Source: an uncultured Lentisphaeria bacterium (GTDB taxonomy: Bacteria; Verrucomicrobiota; Lentisphaeria; Victivallales; Victivallaceae). Taken from it: 64,000 nucleotides of DNA. A model generated the notes under the pieces. That model saw only the letters and a list, made by a program, of their open reading frames with translations, searched no databases and was not told where the DNA came from. This document shows positions 25,589 to 33,690 of the stretch, one piece after another (position 1 is the first letter of the stretch; the number at the start of each line of letters is the position of its first letter). The stretch spans positions 1 through 64,000 of the forward strand of contig CAIPAT010000336.1 in NCBI GenBank assembly GCA_903863035.1. Reading direction: 5' to 3'. The translations under genes and the position numbers were made by a program.

Positions 25589-27718
25589 ATGGCTAATATA
25601 CCTGACAACCCCGCGCCGGAAAAGAAATATTTTACCGGAACGCTGCGTACCGATCTTGAACTTTTCGGCGGCGAGCCAGATACCGACGGCGGTACTACAT
25701 GGATAGTTTTTGATCCGGTGAGTGACAAATATTTTCGTCTTTCTGAAGAAGATCATCAGATTATCGGCTGCATGTCAGAAAATATGGAACTGGATGCTTT
25801 TCTGGCAAAAGTAAAAAATCGCGGTATACATGCGGACAAAGAAAAAATCCTGAAAATCCTGAGTTTTCTGAATCAGAGCAATCTGATGCTTCCCATGTAT
25901 AAGGTGACGGAGGAGAAGGTTGAGAAACATCAGGCGATGAAACGGCGGAACTTCATCCATTTGCTGCTTTATACCTATCTGTTTTTTAAAGTTCCGCTAC
26001 TTTCGCCCGATCGCTTTCTTGACCGTACCGTGAACGTTGTCAAAACGATTTTCAACAAATGGACTTTTCTGATGCTGGGCGTGATTGCGGGAGGCGGATA
26101 TATCTGCCTGGTCGTCAAATGGCAGAAGCTGACTGAGGAATTTATTAATACGATTAATTTCCAGGGGATGGTCCGCTATTCGATTGCAGTTGTCATTATA
26201 AAATGTGTCCATGAATTTGCTCATGCGTATACCGCTAAAGCCGTCGGAATCAGGGTAAGGCGGATGGGAATGGCTTTCATTGTATTTTTTCCCAGACTTT
26301 ACACGGACCTTACTGACTCCTGGCGCATTCCAGACCGGCATAAAAGACTTCTGATTGACGGTTCCGGAATTCTGAGCGAAATTATCATCGGAGGCTGGGC
26401 TGCGCTGGTGTGGGCCTATTCCGGCCCGGGCTTGACTCAAGCCGTCGCATATTACATTTTTACCGTAAGCATCATCAGTACGGCACTGATCAATGGAAAC
26501 CCTTTCATCCGCTATGACGGGTATTACCTGTTGATGGACTTAGTCAATATTGATAATCTTCAGATGCGCGGGACCGAGCGCGTCCGTGAACTTTTCCGGA
26601 AATACTGCCTTGGAATTGATTACATCCCTAACGATAATACACAGGGCTGGAAAAAATATTTTTTAATTATTTTCGGTATTTCATCATTCATCTACCGGAT
26701 TTTCCTATATACCTCAATTATTTTGGTAGTATATTATTACTTCGAAAAAGCGATCGGCATCGTATTGCTGATGCTTGAAATCTATTTACTGGTGATCAAG
26801 CCTTTCATGACGGAAACAAAAATGATTATGGCAGTGAAGAACAAGATTAAAACACGTAATTACATAATTTCGCTGTCAGGCGCCGGAATACTGCTGCTGA
26901 CTTTATTTATGCCGCTGCCATGGAATATCGCGATTCCATGCGAAGTAAAACCGGAAGTGTCGAATATGATTTATGCCCGCACAGACGGCTTCCTTGAAGA
27001 ACTTTGCGTTAAAGACAAAGGCAGCGTAAATAAGGGGGATATTATTTTTAAGCAGCAAAGCCCGTTTATTGAATGGGATTTGAAAGAAGCGGCCCTGGAC
27101 AAAGTCATCGGCGCTTTTGAACTGGATTTCGCTCAAAGCAATACTTCCACACTCGGACTCGCCCAGGTGAAACTGCAAGCATTAAAAAATGCTGAAATTA
27201 CGCTGGACGAACTGCGCCATAAAAAATCTCTTTTGACTGCCGCCAGCGCGATTGACGGTATCTTCGCCATTTATGACCTGCATCTGAAACCGGGCAAATG
27301 GCTGCATAAGGGCGAGATTATTGGAGAAGTTTATGGGCCGGAAAAGCAGATCATTGCCGCATTTATCAAGGAAACTGATTTCAAAAAGATTTCCGGCAAT
27401 GAAAAGGTTTCAATCTCGCTGGAAGACGGAATCGAGTCATATCGCGGTAAAATTGTTTCCGCGGCCCCGGTACCGGTTATCCTTGCGCCGTCGCCGTTGA
27501 TTAATTATTTTGGCGGCCGCATTATGTGTTATCCGCTTCCTGACGCCAATTTGTTTCAGCCGATAGAGCCTTATTACAGAGTCAATATCGCGGTGGCGGA
27601 CGGCGTGAACCTGCCGCCGGGCAGATCAGGTACGGTATGGCTTCGCAAATATTCTTCCATTGGCGGCAATTTCCTTCGCGAGGTGCTTTCCGTTCTTCAA
27701 AAAGAACTTTATTTTTAG
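25589..27718 (+). CDS. PqqD-like/M50 metalloprotease/HlyD fusion protein
   Basis: A 709-residue inner-membrane protein with three parts. Residues about 18-105 resemble a PqqD-like winged helix (WIVFDPVSDKYFRLSEEDHQI), the fold that binds peptide leaders in RiPP pathways. Residues about 155-420 form a site-2-protease (M50) core: HEFAH at 208-212 in a membrane helix and the third zinc ligand D310 in NGNPFIRYDG, so the active site looks intact. After a helix at about 428-447 the C-terminus carries a HlyD/lipoyl-like periplasmic domain (NMIYARTDGFLEELCVKDKGSVNKGDII, and ASAIDGIFAIYDLHLKPGKWLHKGEII). It is the third gene of the operon. A protease-exporter role is inferred. Confidence 0.85.
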   Translation: MANIPDNPAPEKKYFTGTLRTDLELFGGEPDTDGGTTWIVFDPVSDKYFRLSEEDHQIIGCMSENMELDAFLAKVKNRGIHADKEKILKILSFLNQSNLMLPMYKVTEEKVEKHQAMKRRNFIHLLLYTYLFFKVPLLSPDRFLDRTVNVVKTIFNKWTFLMLGVIAGGGYICLVVKWQKLTEEFINTINFQGMVRYSIAVVIIKCVHEFAHAYTAKAVGIRVRRMGMAFIVFFPRLYTDLTDSWRIPDRHKRLLIDGSGILSEIIIGGWAALVWAYSGPGLTQAVAYYIFTVSIISTALINGNPFIRYDGYYLLMDLVNIDNLQMRGTERVRELFRKYCLGIDYIPNDNTQGWKKYFLIIFGISSFIYRIFLYTSIILVVYYYFEKAIGIVLLMLEIYLLVIKPFMTETKMIMAVKNKIKTRNYIISLSGAGILLLTLFMPLPWNIAIPCEVKPEVSNMIYARTDGFLEELCVKDKGSVNKGDIIFKQQSPFIEWDLKEAALDKVIGAFELDFAQSNTSTLGLAQVKLQALKNAEITLDELRHKKSLLTAASAIDGIFAIYDLHLKPGKWLHKGEIIGEVYGPEKQIIAAFIKETDFKKISGNEKVSISLEDGIESYRGKIVSAAPVPVILAPSPLINYFGGRIMCYPLPDANLFQPIEPYYRVNIAVADGVNLPPGRSGTVWLRKYSSIGGNFLREVLSVLQKELYF

Positions 27719-27736
27719 CCAATTCTACTGAATTAG

Positions 27737-27842
27737 CACTCTTCAAGGCCTTCGATACCACGGTATCGGCAACCTCTCGGAATACGAACCAATTCTCAAA
27801 AAATTCGCAATCCATGGTTAAATTTTCAGCAGTCAGAATATA
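27737..27842 (+). repeat. Long dispersed repeat, copy B (about 106 bp)
   Basis: Near-full-length relative of copy A (11905-12012) with the same hairpin CGATACC/GGTATCG (27753-27768), AATACGAA, AATTCTCAAA, TTCGCAATC and AAATTTTCAGC words. It fills the space between the M50 gene and the convergent zinc-ribbon gene. No T-rich terminator is visible, so it may itself be the intergenic signal. Confidence 0.7.
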
Positions 27843-27853
27843 ACTGGTGAATT

Positions 27854-29587
27854 TCAGTTACGGTTTCTGCGGATATTAATTTTCTTCGGCTGTCCGGGAG
27901 GCTCTGGTTTAGGCGGGACCAGGTATTTTACGGCTGTGGAATTGCAGAATGGGCAGACAGGCGGTTTCAGTGTATCAATTTTGTCGTATTTAATCGGACT
28001 GTCATCTGACTTTTTCTCAATGCGGGTAAAAATTCCGTTGCAATAACTGCATTTCCACTGAAATCCAAGCGGGCCTTTGCATTTAGAACATTTTTCGGTG
28101 AAGATATTTTTGATGGGCCTGGTCTCACAAGTTTTGCAGCTTGCGCACATGACGTTGATCTGCAGTCCGCCTTTAGTGCTCATCTGGTATATTTTTATGC
28201 CGCTGTAAGTAATGATGCCTGTAAGTGAGACCATAAAGAGAAACAGGAAAATCACTACTTTTCGCGGCATTTTGCTGAATATTCCTATTTGCATCATCCA
28301 GTCGATAATCAGCGCAAAACTCGCAAAGAAGAAATTGTGTTCGGGGATTTCAAGAACATATTTTACCATCGTTCTTGCAGTCTTAGTCATGGAAATAGAC
28401 GTTTGGGTTTTTTCAGCATCCCGTTCCGGATATTTAGCCTGCAATGCTCTGGGCATAACCGGAGGCATGGTCGCAGATTTGGACGGCTCGGTGCTCTTTG
28501 GCACCGGTGTTTTTGACAAAAGATGCTTTACCGGAAGAGGCAGCGCGCCTCTGGATTCAAAGCGTTTATCGCTCTGGTCCGGCGACTGGAGATTGATTTG
28601 AGCAGACGCAGTTCCATTGGCTGATTGTTCCGGCTTCAAATTGCCTTCTACCGGGGGAGGGGGTGATTCTGATTCTGCTGGAACTTCAAAAACTTTGTTA
28701 CATTTGGCACACTCCCCTTCCTGCCCCGCAAGCTCCTTTGGCAGCCTGTATTTCTGACCGCAGGCTTTACACCAGAAAATGACATTTTCCTGTGGAGATG
28801 CACTTGCAGGCGCATTGTCTGACAGTCTTGGAACGACCATATTTCTTTTGCATTTGGCACATTCCGCCAGTTGTCCGCCTAAATCCTTTGGCAAACGATA
28901 TTTTTGATTGCAAACTTTACAGCGGAAAATAATATCATCAGGTGCTTTGTTTTTTGACGTGCTGGAACGAACGCTGATCTTCTGGATTTTATCTTTATTT
29001 TTATCGACAACCGGAATAAAGCTCGCAATGGCAGTAGCTTTTTCAATGGCTTTGCGCGATTCCGGCGCAGGCGGCCGGTCTTCCGATTTTCCCGGAACTA
29101 TAAAAGCATTGTGGCATCTGGAGCATTCCCCCTCCTCGCCGGCAATTTCTTTTGGCAGCCGGTATTTCTGGCCGCAGGATTTACACCAGAAAATAACACT
29201 TTCTTTTGCAGATGCACTGTCCGATTGTTTGGGAACAATCATATTTTTTTTGCATTTGGCACATTCCGCGATTTGGCCGCCGATGCTTTTGGGCAGCCGG
29301 TATTTCTGGTTGCATATTTTGCAGCGGAAAATAATATCATCGGGGGCTTTGTTTTTTGACGTGCTGGACGCAATTTTGATTTCCTGGATCTTCTCTTTGT
29401 TCTTGAGCACGGGAGTCAGGCCGGTCACGGTATTATCTTTATTGACGGAACTGCCAGGCGGGATTTCAGATTCTTGCGGAACCAGCATTTGGGTTTTGCA
29501 TCTGATGCAGTCCAGAGTATCGCCTGAACAATTGTCATCCAGTTCATATTTTTGATTGCATTTTTTACACCGGAACCTGATACTCAT
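27854..29587 (-). CDS. Membrane protein with five N-terminal zinc ribbons
   Basis: About 577 residues. Five zinc ribbons of spacing CX2CX16CX2C occupy roughly residues 7-30, 88-111, 135-160, 225-248 and 275-298; ribbons 2-3 and 4-5 with their linkers (STSKNKAPDDIIFRC) are a tandem duplication of about 120 residues. A linker with S, P and K leads to a hydrophobic region near 410-430 and a transmembrane helix (KVVIFLFLFMVSLTGIITYSG, about 445-465), then a C-terminal tail with further CxxC pairs (CASCKTCETR, CSKCKGPLGFQWKCSYC, CPFC). Function unknown; metal binding and membrane location are predicted. Start chosen at 29587, where the first ribbon begins, over 29614. Confidence 0.75.
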   Translation of the reverse strand: MSIRFRCKKCNQKYELDDNCSGDTLDCIRCKTQMLVPQESEIPPGSSVNKDNTVTGLTPVLKNKEKIQEIKIASSTSKNKAPDDIIFRCKICNQKYRLPKSIGGQIAECAKCKKNMIVPKQSDSASAKESVIFWCKSCGQKYRLPKEIAGEEGECSRCHNAFIVPGKSEDRPPAPESRKAIEKATAIASFIPVVDKNKDKIQKISVRSSTSKNKAPDDIIFRCKVCNQKYRLPKDLGGQLAECAKCKRNMVVPRLSDNAPASASPQENVIFWCKACGQKYRLPKELAGQEGECAKCNKVFEVPAESESPPPPVEGNLKPEQSANGTASAQINLQSPDQSDKRFESRGALPLPVKHLLSKTPVPKSTEPSKSATMPPVMPRALQAKYPERDAEKTQTSISMTKTARTMVKYVLEIPEHNFFFASFALIIDWMMQIGIFSKMPRKVVIFLFLFMVSLTGIITYSGIKIYQMSTKGGLQINVMCASCKTCETRPIKNIFTEKCSKCKGPLGFQWKCSYCNGIFTRIEKKSDDSPIKYDKIDTLKPPVCPFCNSTAVKYLVPPKPEPPGQPKKINIRRNRN

Positions 29588-29729
29588 GGCTGCTTGTTTC
29601 CCGAATTCGATCATTTCGTCATAATAAACTGTCGGTAATATATCCTTTCACTTAAATTTATAAAGTCCTGAATTGCAAAAAATTCAAGCTTTTAATCCAT
29701 GATTTGAGACGCAGATAATTGTTGTTAAT

Positions 29730-29812
29730 TACACTCTGCACGGCTGATAATTTAACATAGATTGCGATAATCATGCGCGTCTTTTTTTGAATTTCAGCCG
29801 TGTAGAGTATAA
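29730..29812. repeat. Inverted pair of dispersed repeats (copies C1 and C2)
   Basis: C1 (29730-29767, minus orientation) and C2 (29789-29812, plus orientation) face each other across 21 bp and could fold into one hairpin of about 20 bp with few mismatches; the core is TCAGCCGTG(C/T)AGAGT. The remainder of the gap 29588-30012 holds a small hairpin AGCCGG/CCGGCT (29896-29911) and a possible promoter (TTGAAA 29965-29970, TTGTAT 29989-29994) before the next gene, but no other gene. Confidence 0.65.
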
Positions 29813-30012
29813 TGCGATCACCCCTGGTTTTATTTGCAGATTTATTTCAACCACTGAAACATTAATTCTTTTTTGTGGTCTAATACAGCCGAATGAGCCG
29901 GTTTGCCGGCTGATAAACTGGAAAAAAGTTTGTAATAGACCGCTTTCGGAAGTAACTTACAGCCTTGAAATACAGTTTAAAACCAGTTTTGTATTGTTAA
30001 GGAGAACTGCTT

Positions 30013-30492
30013 TTGGATAAGAGTTTATTGTCGGCAAAATTCAAAAAAGATTACATCGCCTATTTGGCAATTGGAATTTTTTTCTTTATATTGACTGCAG
30101 AACTGATTGTCGCGGTCTGGCTGCCTGTACATTTACGTTCGGAAAATGTATGGGCGCTGCAGGTGGCGCGGCAGGACATGATTGACATGTTTGACACTTT
30201 GAGGAGCGGTTTTGGAAGAATATCCAAGACCAGCCAATTGGAAGGCGAGGCGAATATTGCTGTAAAATGCCTGGATTCAATGGCTATATATCTTAGAACT
30301 TATCAGGCGGTATTAAACGCCGGGCAGATAGCGGAGATCCGGAGTAATCTGGACGATTTTCAGGCGATTCTTTATCGCTTGCAAAAAGAGAATCCTTACG
30401 GACGTCAGGAAAAAATTGATCCGTCCGGTTTTCTTAAACGGCTCTCGGCTGAAGGGATGAAACCGGTTTCTTTACCGGGATCAGACAAATAA
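30013..30492 (+). CDS. Unknown single-pass membrane protein at head of LPS operon
   Basis: A 159-residue protein that I do not recognise. It starts at TTG, with GGAG at 30001-30004 eight nt upstream. One transmembrane helix (about residues 16-38, AYLAIGIFFFILTAELIVAVW) is followed by a mostly helical, probably periplasmic domain. It lies 12 bp before the heptose kinase gene, so it is likely co-transcribed with the LPS genes, which is the only clue to its role. Confidence 0.7.
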   Translation: MDKSLLSAKFKKDYIAYLAIGIFFFILTAELIVAVWLPVHLRSENVWALQVARQDMIDMFDTLRSGFGRISKTSQLEGEANIAVKCLDSMAIYLRTYQAVLNAGQIAEIRSNLDDFQAILYRLQKENPYGRQEKIDPSGFLKRLSAEGMKPVSLPGSDK

Positions 30493-30504
30493 ATTCGGAG
30501 AATA

Positions 30505-31527
30505 ATGGATATGGATATCAGTCGTCTTAAAGAAATTGTAACTCTTTTTAAAAATAAAAAAATCGCGGTGGCCGGGGATTTGATGCTGGATGTTTACGTA
30601 TGGGGCAAGGCCAGCAGAATATCTCCTGAAGCACCGGTGCCGATTGTGGGAGTGAGCAGGAAAACCAGTTGTCTCGGCGGTGCCGCTAATGTAATGCGCA
30701 ACGTGGTTACGCTGGGCGGACAGGTCAAGGCGTTCGGGGTTATCGGCAGCGACCATGACGGCGCAGAAGTTTCCGATATGCTGACCGGATACGGGATTGA
30801 GTCGAAATCTGTTTACACCGATCCCTGTCGGAGGACAACCCAGAAGCAGCGGATTATCGCCGGTTCACAGCAGCTGCTGCGGATTGACTACGAAGATACT
30901 GACCCGGTAGATGGAAAATTCCGGGCGAAAATAGTTTCTGACCTGCTGGAGCTGATCGAAACATCGGCGGTGGATGCCATCATTTTTGAAGATTACGGCA
31001 AGGGACTGCTGGATGAGGATATGCTTGCCGCCGCCGTTCAGGCCGCGTCAAAGCAGGGTATTATCACGGCGCTGGACCCGAAGCCGGGCCATTTACTGAA
31101 TGTCAAAGGTTTGACCGTGATCAAGCCGAACCGTTCCGAAGCTTTTGCCATGGCCGGCAAATTTGCGAAAGATGGCGCTGTCCCGGTCGAGCAGGATAAA
31201 GAACTAATTGAAGTCGCCGAAATACTTATGGCTGAATGGGAGCCGGATTATCTGCTGATTTCGCTGGCCGCCCAGGGGATGGCGCTTTTCCGTAAAGACT
31301 CGCCAATGCTGGTAATACCGACACGGGCGCGTGAGGTTTTCGATGTTTCCGGCGCCGGCGATACCGTTATTTCGGCATTCTCGCTGGCGCTGGCCGCCGG
31401 TGCGTCCGGCAGGGAAGCCGCGGAAATCGCCAACCACGCCGCCGGTATCGTAGTGGGTAAAGTGGGAACAGTGACCGTTTCCGCAGATGAATTGATTGAA
31501 AGTTTTGAAGCTGGAGAATTAAATTGA
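30505..31527 (+). CDS. rfaE1: D-glycero-beta-D-manno-heptose-7-phosphate kinase
   Basis: A 340-residue PfkB-family kinase matching the kinase domain of HldE. Motifs: AVAGDLMLDVYVWGKASRIS, APVPIV, GGAANVMRNV and the catalytic DVSGAGDTVISAF near the C-terminus. It phosphorylates heptose-7-phosphate at C1 in the ADP-heptose pathway of LPS core synthesis. The nucleotidyltransferase half of bifunctional HldE is absent, so this is the stand-alone form. It is first of the clear LPS genes, and its stop overlaps the TTG start of kdsB. Confidence 0.9.
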   Translation: MDMDISRLKEIVTLFKNKKIAVAGDLMLDVYVWGKASRISPEAPVPIVGVSRKTSCLGGAANVMRNVVTLGGQVKAFGVIGSDHDGAEVSDMLTGYGIESKSVYTDPCRRTTQKQRIIAGSQQLLRIDYEDTDPVDGKFRAKIVSDLLELIETSAVDAIIFEDYGKGLLDEDMLAAAVQAASKQGIITALDPKPGHLLNVKGLTVIKPNRSEAFAMAGKFAKDGAVPVEQDKELIEVAEILMAEWEPDYLLISLAAQGMALFRKDSPMLVIPTRAREVFDVSGAGDTVISAFSLALAAGASGREAAEIANHAAGIVVGKVGTVTVSADELIESFEAGELN

Positions 31528-32258
31528 AGACAAGAACAGTCGCCGTGATTCCGGCCAGATATGGCAGCACCCGTTTCCCGGGCAAAGTGCTGGCCGAACT
31601 TTGCGGCAAACCGATGATTCAATGGGTATATGAGAAAGCGGCAGCCTCGATCGCCGATGAAGTTATTATTGCCACGGACGAGCTGAAAGTGGCAAAAGTG
31701 GTTGAAGGATTCGGCGGCATGGCCGTCATGACTTCCCCGAACCATCCCTCCGGCACTGACCGGATCAGCGAGGCGGTACAGGGGCTTGACTGCGATATTA
31801 TAATCAATGTGCAGGGCGATGAACCCTTGATCCCGACCAGCGTCATTGACGGACTGATCCGGAAAATGCAGGAAGACGCTTCAATTGAAATGGGTACGGT
31901 GGCTGTGCCGAGACTGCGTTCTGAAATAGAAAATGATCCGAACAAGGTAAAAGTGGTGTTCGACGAACGCAACTTTGCATTGTATTTCAGCCGTTCGATG
32001 ATGCCGTATCTGCGTGAAGGCGGCAAAGATACCGAAACTTATCTGCACTGGGGCATCTACGCTTACCGGCGTGAAACGCTGCACCGCTTCGTGCGCCTGC
32101 CGGAAGGGCGGCTGGAGTCCTGCGAAAAGCTGGAACAGTTGCGGGCATTGGAAAACGGCATTCGAATCTATGTGATGTTAAGCGATCTTGAAAGCATCGG
32201 GGTGGATACCCCCGAAGACCTTAAGCGCGCCGAAATGAAAATCAGAGAAAAACTATAA
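31524..32258 (+). CDS. kdsB: 3-deoxy-manno-octulosonate cytidylyltransferase
   Basis: A 244-residue enzyme that activates Kdo with CTP to CMP-Kdo for lipid A core synthesis. The nucleotide-binding N-terminus AVIPARYGSTRFPGKVLAEL and the motifs GTDRISEAV and IINVQGDEPLI are diagnostic. It begins with TTG in the overlap TTGA with the rfaE1 stop, preceded by CTGGAG, which fits coupled translation. A cytoplasmic enzyme; length is normal. Confidence 0.95.
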   Translation: MKTRTVAVIPARYGSTRFPGKVLAELCGKPMIQWVYEKAAASIADEVIIATDELKVAKVVEGFGGMAVMTSPNHPSGTDRISEAVQGLDCDIIINVQGDEPLIPTSVIDGLIRKMQEDASIEMGTVAVPRLRSEIENDPNKVKVVFDERNFALYFSRSMMPYLREGGKDTETYLHWGIYAYRRETLHRFVRLPEGRLESCEKLEQLRALENGIRIYVMLSDLESIGVDTPEDLKRAEMKIREKL

Positions 32259-32263
32259 TAAAG

Positions 32264-32287
32264 TTCTAAACTTCTAAAATTCTAAAG
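32264..32287. repeat. 8-bp tandem repeat (TTCTAAAN)x3
   Basis: Three units TTCTAAAC, TTCTAAAA and TTCTAAAG directly follow the kdsB stop. The reverse complement is the unit repeated at 43993-44032, so the same microsatellite occurs in two intergenic regions. Confidence 0.6.
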
Positions 32288-32375
32288 TTAAGAAGACAAA
32301 AGGAAGCGGAAATACAGGTCCGGAGCAGCGGAAAATTAATAGCAGAATAAATAAAGATATTAAAGGCGGTTGATA

Positions 32376-33194
32376 ATGAATAAAATTAAGATTTACGGCA
32401 ATGTCAGCATCGGTTCCGGCCTGACGCTTATCGGCGGACCGTGCATGGCGGAAAGTATGGAACTCTGCCGGGAAGTTGCAACGTATTTAAAAGAATTATG
32501 CAGGGAACTCAATATCCAGTATATTTTCAAGGCATCTTACGACAAAGCCAACCGCTCCAGCGCCAACTCGGTGCGCGGCCCCGGCATGAAAGAAGGCCTG
32601 GCCATGCTTGCGGAAATCAGGCGTTCACTGGAACTGCCGGTGATTACCGATATTCATGAAACCATCGAAGCGGAAGCCGCCGCTGCCGTTGCGGATATAA
32701 TTCAGATTCCGGCATTTCTCTGCCGTCAGACTGACCTGCTGGTGGCAGCGGGCAGAACCGGCAAACCGGTGAATATCAAAAAAGGACAGTTCATGGCCGC
32801 TGAAGATATGAAGGGCGCCATCGAAAAGGTGCGTTCAACCGGCAACCAGCAGGTGATGCTGACTGAACGCGGCACCAGTTTCGGCTATCATAATCTGGTG
32901 GTTGATATGCGTTCGCTGGCAACCATGCGTGAAATGGAAGTTCCGGTAGTATTTGACGCGACTCATTCGGTACAACTGCCGGGCGGACTGGGCAATGCTT
33001 CCGGCGGCCAGCGTCAGTTTATCCGTCCGCTGGCGAGAGCCGCCGCCGCCGTCGGCATTGACGTATTGTTCGCCGAAGTTCACCCGAATCCGGAACAAGC
33101 GATGTCGGACGGCCCTAATTCGCTATGCTTCAAAGATATCAGAACCGTATTGACGGAAGTAAAGGCAATTTATGATCTCACAAAAGAAAATTGA
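32376..33194 (+). CDS. kdsA: 3-deoxy-8-phosphooctulonate synthase
   Basis: A 272-residue class I aldolase-like enzyme that condenses phosphoenolpyruvate with arabinose-5-phosphate to Kdo-8-phosphate. Diagnostic blocks: IGGPCMAES, FKASYDKANRSS, PVITDIHE, KKGQFMAAEDM, LTERGTSFGYHNLVVDMR and FDATHSVQLPGG. ATG 32376 has AAAGG at 32362-32366; the upstream TTG at 32370 is less likely. The 3' end overlaps kdsC by 23 bp. Confidence 0.95.
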   Translation: MNKIKIYGNVSIGSGLTLIGGPCMAESMELCREVATYLKELCRELNIQYIFKASYDKANRSSANSVRGPGMKEGLAMLAEIRRSLELPVITDIHETIEAEAAAAVADIIQIPAFLCRQTDLLVAAGRTGKPVNIKKGQFMAAEDMKGAIEKVRSTGNQQVMLTERGTSFGYHNLVVDMRSLATMREMEVPVVFDATHSVQLPGGLGNASGGQRQFIRPLARAAAAVGIDVLFAEVHPNPEQAMSDGPNSLCFKDIRTVLTEVKAIYDLTKEN

Positions 33195-33690
33195 TAAAAT
33201 AAAAGCGCTGGTGCTGGACATTGACGGCGTTCTTACTGACGGACGGCTCGGCTACAGCGCCGGAGATGAAATAAAGTTTTTCCATGTCCGCGACGGACAC
33301 GGCATCAAAATGGCGATCCGCAGCGGAATTCTCGTGGGAGTATTGTCCGGACGGGTGGCGGAGTCCAACCGCAAACGCGCCAAAGAACTGGGTTTCAGCT
33401 TTTTTTACGAAGGACAGAAGGACAAGCGGAAAGCATTCGAACTGCTGCTGAAAGAACAGAATCTCAAAGCGGATGAATGTCTCTATATGGGGGACGATGT
33501 CGTTGACCTGCCGCCGATGCTCAAATCAGGGATTGCGGTTACGGTCGCTGATGCTCCGGAATATATGGATAAATACTGTACATTCCGCACAATCAAAGGC
33601 GGCGGCCAGGGTGCGGTCAGGGAAGTGATTGACTGGCTGCTGATGAAACAAGGCAAATGGGATCAGCAAATGGAGCGTTATATATCCTGA
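33172..33690 (+). CDS. kdsC: Kdo-8-phosphate phosphatase (HAD family)
   Basis: A 172-residue HAD-type phosphatase. The first motif LVLDIDGVLTDGRLGY holds the nucleophile aspartate, VLSGR is motif II and YMGDDVVDLPPM is the last acidic motif; these match KdsC. It removes phosphate from Kdo-8-phosphate before activation by KdsB. It overlaps kdsA by 23 bp, and its stop codon shares one base with the next ATG. Confidence 0.93.
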   Translation: MISQKKIDKIKALVLDIDGVLTDGRLGYSAGDEIKFFHVRDGHGIKMAIRSGILVGVLSGRVAESNRKRAKELGFSFFYEGQKDKRKAFELLLKEQNLKADECLYMGDDVVDLPPMLKSGIAVTVADAPEYMDKYCTFRTIKGGGQGAVREVIDWLLMKQGKWDQQMERYIS

